NCBI GenBank assembly: GCA_017431185.1 | Contig: JAFRLP010000500.1 | Coordinates: 1 to 22,530, forward strand | DNA length: 22,530 nt | Reading direction: 5' to 3' | DNA from: Victivallales bacterium | GTDB lineage: Bacteria > Verrucomicrobiota > Lentisphaeria > Oligosphaerales > Oligosphaeraceae | Shown here: positions 6,932 through 13,034 of the stretch, one piece after another | Layout: the number at the start of each line of letters is the position of its first letter | Numbering within the stretch: position 1 is the stretch's first letter | Notes under the pieces: generated by a model | The model's database searches: none | What the model was told of the DNA's origin: nothing | The model's input: only the letters and a program-made list of their open reading frames with translations | Position numbers and translations under genes: made by a program

Positions 6932-9552
6932 TCGGTTGGCCGCAGATGAAGCGTGTAACTGCCGGCGGTGAAGCGATGGTCAACCCCGACAGCGGACTTT
7001 TCGCCTTCCAACAGGGCGAACCCGTCGGGAATCACCACCCTGGCAGTCGTGTTGGCGGGCACGGTGAACTGCCACGTGATGGTCGAGGAACCCTTGGGGA
7101 GACTCCCGCCCTTCCTGCGCACCTGCCCAGGGAGTATGCGTTTCCAGGCGGAGCGGATCACCCCGCGCACCGAATTGTACGAGACGGAGGCCTCGCCGAA
7201 ACGGTGCCCGAACTGGGGCGCCAGGGTGAAATCCAGGAACGCGGGCGAATTCGGGTCTGGCCGAATGCCGCCCATCGTGCTGAAGAACCAGTCACCCACG
7301 GCGCCGTAGGCGTAGTGGTTGAAGGAATTCATGGAGACATTGCCGAACCCCTTCTCGGAGTAGCTGTTCCAGCGTTCCCACATTGTGGTGGCTCCAAGGG
7401 TAATCGGATAAAGCCAGCCAGGGTATGTGGTCTGGCAGAGCAAATCGTAGGCAAGATCGACATGGCCATGGTCGCTCAAAGTCCGCAGCAGCAAAGGCGT
7501 GCCCACAAAACCCGTGGAAAGGTGAAGCCGCCTGGTCTCGCGGATGTCCTTCACCAGAAACGCCACCGTCTTCTCACGGGCGTTGGCGGGCGCCAGGCCA
7601 AAATGCAGCGCCAGAAGGGCGGCGGTCTGCGTCTTGATTTTCAAAACCCCTTTGGCGGTGAAGTATTCCCGCCCGAAAGCCTCGCGGATGGCCGCCGCAC
7701 GGGCACGGTGCGCCTGGGCCTCCGCCGGGTAGCCGAGGATTTCGGCAATGTCGCCGACCAGCGCGGTCATTCCGGCCAAATAGGCGGTGGAGAGATAGGC
7801 GGTCGGCGTTGGCGCGTCGATGTTGAGCCAATCCCCATACCGGGCGTTATCGACGATGAGCCGCCCCCCCGCGCGCTCGATTTGCCTGTTGATGAGGTTC
7901 ACCATATTGGGATAGAGCTCCTTCAGAATGGTGCGGTCGGCGTACTTGAGGTACATCAGCCAGGGGCAGACGATGCCCGCGTCGTTCCAGGCGGTGGCGA
8001 CGAGTGTCGCGTCCGTGGTCTTCGTTCCCCAGGGATTGGGGCAGATGTAGGAGAAGACTCCGCCGTGCTGGAGTTTCAGGTCCTCCAGCCATTTGCGGTA
8101 GAAGGCGGGCGCCTCCATGTTGAAGGTGGCCATGTCCATGAACACCTGGGTGTCGCCAGTCCAGCCGTAGCGCTCGTCCCGTTGCGGGCAGTCGGTCGGC
8201 ACATCCAGGAAATTGCCGCGCTGTCCCCAGACGATATTGCTGTACAGTTGGTTGACCATCGGCTCGGAGCAGTGGAACTCGGCGGTTTGCTCCAGGTCGG
8301 AATAGATGACCTCGGCACAGAGATTCTTCGCGGAGGGCTTTTCGGGGAAGCCCGTGACGTCCAGGTAGCGGAAACCATACGAGGTGAAATGCGGCTCGTA
8401 GTCGAGCGGGCCGTTGCCGCAGACCACCGTGGTGGTCGCCAGAGCGGTGCGAAGGTTTTCGGTATAGGCCGAGCCGTCGGGGTTCAGCATCTCGCCGTGC
8501 AGCACGAGAATCGTGCGCCCCTGCTCCACGTTCTTCAGCATGATGTGCTCGCGCCCCGCCAGGTTCTGGCCAAAGTCAACCAGCCAGTGCCCCGGACCGC
8601 GCTCAATGACCTTGACTGGCGCCACACGGCGCATCCGACGCATGAACGCGCCCCGGTGCCAGACGACTTGGACGTCGAACTCGCTCTCCTTCAGGGCGAT
8701 GGCGGGCACGCTGGTGTCCCCATGCAGCTTCCATTGGGTGTCGTCACGCCAGGCCTCGAAGTATTCCCCTGCATAAAGGTCGCTGTAGCGGATGGCGCCA
8801 GGCAGCGCCGCGCAGAACCACTCCTTGTCCGTGGCGATGACCTGCACCGACCCGTCCGCCAAAACCAGACGCAGCTCGGCCTTGAGATGCGGTTGGGCGG
8901 GCCAGTCGCCATCCCTCCCCCAGTTGCTGGCGATTTTACCGCAGCACCAGCCGTCGCCGAGGCGGACGGCGAGCGCGTTGCATCCCTTCCGCAGACGTCT
9001 GGTCACATCATAGACCTGATACTGGACACGCCTGTCATACTGCGTCCAGCCTGGATTGAACACGGTCTCCGTGACCGGCTGGCCATTCACCCACGCCTCA
9101 TAGAAGCCAAAGGCGGTGACGCACAGCCGTGCGGAGACGACCCTCTTTTCCAGATGGAAGTCCTTGCGGAAACGGGCCGGGGCGGAAAAAAGGGAGGGCT
9201 GCCCATAGCGGGCAATCCACTTCGCCTTCCAGGGCGTGTCCAGAAAGCCAGTCTCGAAAAAGGAGGTCGGGTCGGAGCGGATGACCTTGCCCTGCTCGTC
9301 CTCCACCTCCACCTGCCAATGGTAGCGGGTGAACGGCTGCAAGGGTTCGCCCTCATAGCGAATCTGCAAGGTCTCCCTGCTCTCCACCAAACCGGAGTCC
9401 CAGGCCAGGTGGCCGGATTTCCCGGTGATCACCACGATGCGCCGGCGGCGCTGTCTCACAATCCCTTCGGGGACGTATGAGAAACGCGGCCGCCTTTCGT
9501 CCATCCCCAGGGGATTGGACAGGTACTCAACCTTGCAATTGCTTATGGGCAT
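6928..9552 (-). CDS. Alpha-L-rhamnosidase, glycoside hydrolase family 78
   Basis: An 874-residue multidomain enzyme that removes terminal alpha-L-rhamnose from glycans or glycosides by inversion. The N-terminal beta-sandwich domains include RYHWQVEVEDEQGKV, FRKDFHLEKRVVSARLCVTAFG and YDVTRRLRKGCNALAVRLGDGW. The (alpha/alpha)6 catalytic domain carries the family signature DCPQRDERYGWTGD at residues 454-467, whose acidic residues hold the catalytic pair. The C-terminal beta-sandwich follows. The start at ATG 9552 gives MPISNCKVEYLSNPLG, the usual beginning of this family; the frame is open farther upstream, so a GTG start before it cannot be excluded. I see no signal peptide, suggesting a cytoplasmic enzyme acting on imported oligosaccharides. 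It sits between guaA (64 nt away) and the DUF2752 gene (4-nt overlap), an unexpected place for a catabolic gene. Confidence 0.94.
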   Translation of the reverse strand: MPISNCKVEYLSNPLGMDERRPRFSYVPEGIVRQRRRRIVVITGKSGHLAWDSGLVESRETLQIRYEGEPLQPFTRYHWQVEVEDEQGKVIRSDPTSFFETGFLDTPWKAKWIARYGQPSLFSAPARFRKDFHLEKRVVSARLCVTAFGFYEAWVNGQPVTETVFNPGWTQYDRRVQYQVYDVTRRLRKGCNALAVRLGDGWCCGKIASNWGRDGDWPAQPHLKAELRLVLADGSVQVIATDKEWFCAALPGAIRYSDLYAGEYFEAWRDDTQWKLHGDTSVPAIALKESEFDVQVVWHRGAFMRRMRRVAPVKVIERGPGHWLVDFGQNLAGREHIMLKNVEQGRTILVLHGEMLNPDGSAYTENLRTALATTTVVCGNGPLDYEPHFTSYGFRYLDVTGFPEKPSAKNLCAEVIYSDLEQTAEFHCSEPMVNQLYSNIVWGQRGNFLDVPTDCPQRDERYGWTGDTQVFMDMATFNMEAPAFYRKWLEDLKLQHGGVFSYICPNPWGTKTTDATLVATAWNDAGIVCPWLMYLKYADRTILKELYPNMVNLINRQIERAGGRLIVDNARYGDWLNIDAPTPTAYLSTAYLAGMTALVGDIAEILGYPAEAQAHRARAAAIREAFGREYFTAKGVLKIKTQTAALLALHFGLAPANAREKTVAFLVKDIRETRRLHLSTGFVGTPLLLRTLSDHGHVDLAYDLLCQTTYPGWLYPITLGATTMWERWNSYSEKGFGNVSMNSFNHYAYGAVGDWFFSTMGGIRPDPNSPAFLDFTLAPQFGHRFGEASVSYNSVRGVIRSAWKRILPGQVRRKGGSLPKGSSTITWQFTVPANTTARVVIPDGFALLEGEKSAVGVDHRFTAGSYTLHLRPTE

Positions 9553-9616
9553 TGTTCTGTCTGTGGTTTGAAAATGCTTCACTCGACGATTCTTGAGAGG
9601 CACTGTTTTCGGGAGG

Positions 9617-11167
9617 TCACTCCCACTCGATGGTTCCCGGCGGTTTGGAGGTGATGTCATAGACCACGCGGTTCACCCCCCGCACCTCGTTGATGATGCG
9701 GTCGGAGATGCGGGCAAGCAGGTCATGCGGAAGGTCGGCCCAGTCCGCCGTCATGCCGTCCACCGACTCGACCGCCCGCAGGGCGATGATGTAGTCGTAG
9801 GTTCGTCCATCGCCCATCACCCCCACCGTGCGTTCGGGGATGAAGATGCAGAATGCCTGCCACAACTTGTGGTAGTAGAGACCGGCGGCCTTGATTTCCT
9901 GCACCATGATGGAGTCCGCCTCCCGCAGGATGTCCAGCGTCTCCTTGCGGACCTCGCCGAGATGCCGCACCCCAAGGCCGGGACCGGGGACGGGCTGGCG
10001 GTCAACCACCTCCTGGGGCAAGCCCAGCTGGCGACCGACCTCGCGCACCTCGTCCTTGAACAGCCGTGACAGCGGCTCCAGCAGTTTGAACTGCAAATCC
10101 TTGGGAAGTCCGCCCACGTTGTGATGGCTCTTGATGACCGCCGATGGATTGCCGTTGATGGGGACGGACTCGATGACGTCGGGATAGGTCGTGCCCTGCG
10201 CCAGGAAGGTCGCGTGGGGGATGGCGCGCGCCGCATCCGCAAAGACCTGGATGAACTCCCCGCCGATGGCCTTGCGCTTGGCCTCGGGCTCCACGACTCC
10301 CCGCAGTCTGGCCAGGAAGCGTTCCGATGCGTCGATGGACACCAGATTCATGTTGAAGTTTCCGCCAAACAGCCGTTGGACGCTCTTCGCCTCGTCCTTG
10401 CGCAGCAGTCCGTTATCGACAAAGATGCAGGTCAGCTGTTCGTCTAAGGCCCTGTGCAGCAGCACAGCCGCGACGGAGGAATCGACTCCGCCTGACAAGC
10501 CAAGGATGACATGCTCTCCGCCCACCGTCTCACGGATTTCGCGGATGGACTCCTGTATGAAGTTCGCCATCGTCCAGTCGCCTCGGCATCCGCAGATGTC
10601 CAGGCAGAAATTTCGGATGATGTCCTTGCCGTGCTGCGTGTGTACCACTTCAGGATGGAACTGTATGCCGTAGAGCCGATGTCCTGGCCAATCGACGGCG
10701 GCGAACTCGGTGTTGGCGGTCGAGGCAACCGTGCGGAAGCCTGCGGGAATCGCGGCAACCTTGTCGCCATGGGACATCCAGACCGTCAGGCGCTCAGGAA
10801 GCCCCGCGAACAGGCCCTCCCGCTTGCTGACGTCAATTTCCGCCCGCCCATATTCACGGGCCGAGCCAGGCGTGACCCGCCCGCCCAGCGTCTGGCAAAT
10901 CAACTGCATGCCGTAGCAGATGCCCAGCACTGGCACCCCCAAGGAAAGCAGCCCTTCATCCACCTGTGGCGCGTTCGCCTCATAGACACTGCACGGCCCC
11001 CCTGACAGGATGATTCCCGCAGGATGCTCGAGGGCCGCCTGTTCGGCGGTGATGCCAAAGGGCACAACCTTGGAATACACATGGCACTCGCGGACTCGAC
11101 GCGCAATCAGCTGACTGTACTGCGAGCCAAAATCCAGCACCAGAATGGTCTGTTGTTCTCTACTCAT
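9617..11167 (-). CDS. guaA: GMP synthase (glutamine-hydrolysing)
   Basis: A 516-residue two-part enzyme converting XMP to GMP with glutamine and ATP. The class I glutamine amidotransferase domain (residues about 1-190) has the nucleophile C84 in LGICYGMQ and H171/E173 in IQFHPEVVHT. The ATP-pyrophosphatase domain has the P-loop SGGVDS at 225-230. The C-terminal dimerisation domain ends in the typical TSKPPGTIEWE. The length and both active sites are complete. It is the first gene of the minus-strand run, so a promoter for at least part of the run should lie in the divergent gap to its right. Confidence 0.98.
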   Translation of the reverse strand: MSREQQTILVLDFGSQYSQLIARRVRECHVYSKVVPFGITAEQAALEHPAGIILSGGPCSVYEANAPQVDEGLLSLGVPVLGICYGMQLICQTLGGRVTPGSAREYGRAEIDVSKREGLFAGLPERLTVWMSHGDKVAAIPAGFRTVASTANTEFAAVDWPGHRLYGIQFHPEVVHTQHGKDIIRNFCLDICGCRGDWTMANFIQESIREIRETVGGEHVILGLSGGVDSSVAAVLLHRALDEQLTCIFVDNGLLRKDEAKSVQRLFGGNFNMNLVSIDASERFLARLRGVVEPEAKRKAIGGEFIQVFADAARAIPHATFLAQGTTYPDVIESVPINGNPSAVIKSHHNVGGLPKDLQFKLLEPLSRLFKDEVREVGRQLGLPQEVVDRQPVPGPGLGVRHLGEVRKETLDILREADSIMVQEIKAAGLYYHKLWQAFCIFIPERTVGVMGDGRTYDYIIALRAVESVDGMTADWADLPHDLLARISDRIINEVRGVNRVVYDITSKPPGTIEWE

Positions 11168-11205
11168 GGGGGAACGGACAAGGGGGTGAAATCGGAACTA
11201 CCAAT

Positions 11206-11233
11206 AATATAATCCCCAGATTTTCCACCGCAA
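11206..11233 (-). promoter_or_regulatory. Possible guaA promoter
   Basis: Read on the minus strand, TTGCGG (11233-11228) and TATATT (11211-11206) are separated by 16 nt, a sigma-70-like arrangement about 40 nt upstream of the guaA start. The -35 match is only partial, so this is a weak call resting mainly on the AT-rich -10 block in an otherwise GC-rich genome. Confidence 0.3.
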
Positions 11234-11479
11234 GTGCGCCAAACACAGGTCTGCATTTTCCCAAAGACAATCGGGGGAAGGGATTGCTCGCTTTGTTGCG
11301 TGACCAGAAGAAGCCGATGGCCCATTTCCTCTGGGAACGGCAAGGGCAGGCGGTTCCACGGCGCATTACGCCCGCCGCTTGCCGCATGAAATTCTCCTGC
11401 GCTTGACCGCTCTAGGCAGTCAAGCTGGCATCATTACAGCGATAAAATAAAAAGGGAACTAAAAAATCACCAAATTGAC

Positions 11480-11508
11480 TTGCATTAATGCAATTTCCAT
11501 GCTATCTT
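11480..11508 (+). promoter_or_regulatory. Candidate extended -10 promoter with overlapping palindrome, first Rpn-type gene
   Basis: TTGCAT (11480-11485) and TATCTT (11503-11508) are spaced by 17 nt, with a TG at 11500-11501 forming an extended -10 (TGCTATCTT). The -35 hexamer lies inside a perfect 14-bp palindrome, TTGCATTAATGCAA (11480-11493), a plausible operator for a dimeric repressor. An alternative -35, TTGACT at 11476-11481, fits consensus better but is 21 nt from the same -10. Confidence 0.5.
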
Positions 11509-11539
11509 AATGATTATGGAGAAAATTCATTCAAAAAAC

Positions 11540-11544
11540 GGAGG
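11540..11544 (+). promoter_or_regulatory. Ribosome binding site of the first Rpn-type gene
   Basis: GGAGG lies 8 nt before ATG 11553 and fixes the start of the nuclease gene. Confidence 0.8.
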
Positions 11545-11552
11545 CACAATCT

Positions 11553-12590
11553 ATGTTCGAAAAAGACCATGCGGCAAAAGTGATGTTCGGCAACAGCGAG
11601 GCGGTGGCGAACCTCATCAACGAGGCGTTCTTCCAGGGTGAGGCGCTCTTTCGTCCCGACCAGTTCCATGCCCTGCCCACGGAGACGTTCTGTCTGCCGG
11701 AAGAGGTCGGAAAAGGAGACGGCCAGGCTAGCGCCGTGAGGGACGCCCTGTGGCGGTGCGACGACGGCACTGCACCGCACGGCTACCTGCTGTTCGGGCT
11801 GGAATTCCAGTCTTCCGTCGATTACTTCATGCCAGGACGCCTGTTCATTGAGGCCGCGCTGAACATCAACGAGCAGCGCAGGGAAATCGCCAGGAGGCGA
11901 GAGACACAGCGGGGGAAGCATGGCCATCCATCCTCAGGGGAGTACCTCTCCCGTTTCGGCAAGGAGGACAAGATCGTCAAGCCCCTTGCCGTCGTGGTCC
12001 ACTTCGGCGGGGATGCATGGGACGGGCCGAAGTGCCTGAACGACATAGCCCATCCTCTCCCGCCCGCGCTGGCGGAATACGACTACGACATGAAGGCGCC
12101 AGTGGTTGACCTCGACAGAATTCCCATCGAAAGAGTGCGTGGCTTCGAGCAAAATCTGAAACTTGTGCTATTGTATGCGATGGGAAGAAAGGATTCCGGG
12201 CTGATGAGGCGCATTCTCGCCGAGGAGCCGGGCTTCAGGAGGGAGCCTCACCACGTGGTGGAGCTCATCAAGGCTTTGTTTCACACCAACATCCAAATCC
12301 CAGAAGACAAGGAGGACATTGCCATGTGCTTGGCAGAAGAGCAGATGATTGAAGAGGGCAGAAAGGAAGGCATGGAGGACGGCCTGAGGAAGGGCATGGA
12401 GGACGGCCTGAGGAAGGGCATGGAGGACGGCCTGAAGAAAGGCATGGATACGGAGCGCCTGGAGGGTGCGGAACGGTACATTCAGGTATGCCGGAAGAAC
12501 AGCATTTCGCATCAGGAAGTCCTTTCCGTCCTGAAGACCGTGTTTCTTCTTTCCGACCAAACGGCCACGGATTTGCTCAAGAGGGCATAG
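11553..12590 (+). CDS. Rpn-type PD-(D/E)XK nuclease / putative transposase, copy 1
   Basis: A 345-residue protein of the recombination-promoting nuclease (Rpn)/PDDEXK putative transposase group. The nuclease core has D64 in AVRDALWRCDDG and the E-x-Q pair E84/Q86 in LFGLEFQSSVDYFMPGR, the usual LLEFQSxxDxxMxxR motif. A central helical region follows. From residue about 264 there is a run of four-residue repeats with glycine in every fourth place (GRKE, then GMED GLRK units), ending in a small C-terminal domain (ERYIQVCRKNSISHQEVL). A strong Shine-Dalgarno and the core motif fix the start. E. coli relatives are DNA nucleases that act as toxins in phage defence and are blocked by their own separately translated C-terminal domain. 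An internal start with AAGGAGG is present here (separate entry). The upstream neighbour is divergent guaA and the downstream one is copA, so the gene stands alone. Function is inferred from family and architecture. Confidence 0.85.
   Translation: MFEKDHAAKVMFGNSEAVANLINEAFFQGEALFRPDQFHALPTETFCLPEEVGKGDGQASAVRDALWRCDDGTAPHGYLLFGLEFQSSVDYFMPGRLFIEAALNINEQRREIARRRETQRGKHGHPSSGEYLSRFGKEDKIVKPLAVVVHFGGDAWDGPKCLNDIAHPLPPALAEYDYDMKAPVVDLDRIPIERVRGFEQNLKLVLLYAMGRKDSGLMRRILAEEPGFRREPHHVVELIKALFHTNIQIPEDKEDIAMCLAEEQMIEEGRKEGMEDGLRKGMEDGLRKGMEDGLKKGMDTERLEGAERYIQVCRKNSISHQEVLSVLKTVFLLSDQTATDLLKRA
12309..12315 (+). promoter_or_regulatory. Intragenic Shine-Dalgarno in the first Rpn-type gene
   Basis: A perfect AAGGAGG lies inside the coding region, 8 nt before an in-frame ATG (12324). 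In the main frame it encodes K-E-D, so it could be coincidental. Its strength, spacing and position just before the four-residue repeats and C-terminal domain suggest real internal initiation. Confidence 0.55.
12324..12590 (+). CDS. Possible internally translated C-terminal antitoxin (RpnS-like) of copy 1
   Basis: In-frame translation from ATG 12324 (residue 258 of the full protein) would give an 88-residue product starting MCLAEEQMIEEG. It would contain all four-residue repeats and the C-terminal domain but none of the nuclease core. In E. coli, Rpn genes make such a short form from within the gene, and it binds and inhibits the full-length nuclease through the repeat helix. Here the ATG is preceded by AAGGAGG at optimal spacing. 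Whether the short form is made is untested; no internal promoter is needed if it is translated from the same mRNA. Confidence 0.5.
   Translation: MCLAEEQMIEEGRKEGMEDGLRKGMEDGLRKGMEDGLKKGMDTERLEGAERYIQVCRKNSISHQEVLSVLKTVFLLSDQTATDLLKRA
12369..12440 (+). repeat. Three in-frame 24-bp tandem repeats
   Basis: The unit encoding GMEDGLRK occurs at 12369-12392, 12393-12416 and 12417-12440. The third carries two changes (AGG to AAG and AAG to AAA), and a partial fourth unit follows to 12449. Two units are identical at the DNA level, so the array is recent and can expand or contract by slippage in steps of eight residues without breaking the frame. Each unit is two four-residue G-x-x-x turns of a helix. 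Confidence 0.9.
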
Positions 12591-12867
12591 CGTACCTGGC
12601 GCGCTCCCAACGTGACGGGGGATTTTGCCGTCCATTTGCAGCGGTCGTTTGCCGGAAATGTGATGGAAGAATGGACGATTGGCTATGTTCGGGATTTTCT
12701 TGCAAAAAGGAATTATCTGCGTAGATTTTAACACTATATGCGTGGTTTTTCAAGAGAAATTGGACTATGTTAAAAGCCTGCCGGAATGGGATGGCGCAAT
12801 CTATTGGGAGTGCTGCGTTATTAAGACATCGCCTTGACAAATCGTCGGAATGAGAGTAGAGTATAAA
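12591..12867. other. Intergenic region upstream of the inverted-repeat element
   Basis: A 277-bp stretch after the nuclease stop with lower GC than its neighbours toward the right. I see no convincing gene and no strong terminator; only a weak GACGG/CCGTC stem lies around 12614-12632. The right end holds the promoter candidate for copA. Confidence 0.5.
12834..12862 (+). promoter_or_regulatory. Candidate promoter for copA
   Basis: A perfect TTGACA (12834-12839) is followed after 17 nt by TAGAGT (12857-12862), which matches the -10 consensus at four of six positions. Transcription from here would run through the whole 144-bp inverted-repeat element before reaching copA, giving a long structured 5' leader. 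No typical CueR 19-bp spacer arrangement is seen. Confidence 0.45.
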
Positions 12868-13011
12868 GAGGTGATTGCAAAACCACCGCCAAGACGCCGC
12901 AAGCGAGGGCGATGGGCGAAAACGAGGCGTGGCGACCACGCCGAGTCTGGACGATGAGGCCATCGCGCCGCGCCGTGAAGGCGGTTGGGATGAGAGTTTT
13001 GCAATTACCTC
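12868..13011. mobile_element. 144-bp inverted-repeat element (MITE-like or structured leader)
   Basis: The ends are GAGGTGATTGCAAAAC (12868-12883) and GTTTTGCAATTACCTC (12996-13011), inverted repeats matching at 15 of 16 positions. TAAA lies directly outside both ends (12864-12867 and 13012-13015), as a 4-bp target duplication would. Inside, further complementary pairs are nested: ACCGCC 12885-12890 with GGCGGT 12980-12985; GCGATGG 12909-12915 with CCATCGC 12960-12966; GGCGTGG 12926-12932 with CCACGCC 12936-12942 around a three-base loop. The whole element can thus fold as one long imperfect hairpin. It encodes no transposase. It lies in the copA 5' region, just downstream of the candidate promoter. 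Mobile origin is an inference; a conserved RNA leader is the alternative. Confidence 0.6.
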
Positions 13012-13034
13012 TAAAGACGATTGCAATTCATCTC

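Larger units (their letters stand above)
11168..11552. other. Divergent intergenic region between guaA and the first Rpn-type gene
   Basis: A 385-bp gap with no convincing gene. The guaA side (about 11200-11235) holds an AT-rich block that can serve as a minus-strand promoter. The centre (11221-11410) shows no clear structure or coding signal. The right side (11440-11552) is AT-rich and carries the candidate promoter, palindrome and ribosome binding site of the downstream nuclease gene. Confidence 0.6.

Noticed and set aside
6796..9480. Very long plus-strand open frame (about 894 codons)
   Set aside because: It lies antisense to the GH78 rhamnosidase, which has full family motifs. The antisense product is rich in G, R, H and V without any recognisable domain, as expected from GC-rich codon bias.
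391..11167. Genomic island in the left half
   Set aside because: Apart from the rhamnosidase the run consists of housekeeping or common membrane genes with uniform GC-rich codon use and tight spacing; no integrase, att site or tRNA was seen.
12369..12440. CRISPR-like or minisatellite array
   Set aside because: The units are contiguous with no spacers, in frame, and encode the repeat helix of an Rpn-type protein.
12168..12734. Minus-strand frame over the end of the first Rpn-type gene
   Set aside because: Its HALPQAVL repeats are simply the reverse reading of the GMEDGLRK tandem repeats, and no ribosome binding site or family was seen.
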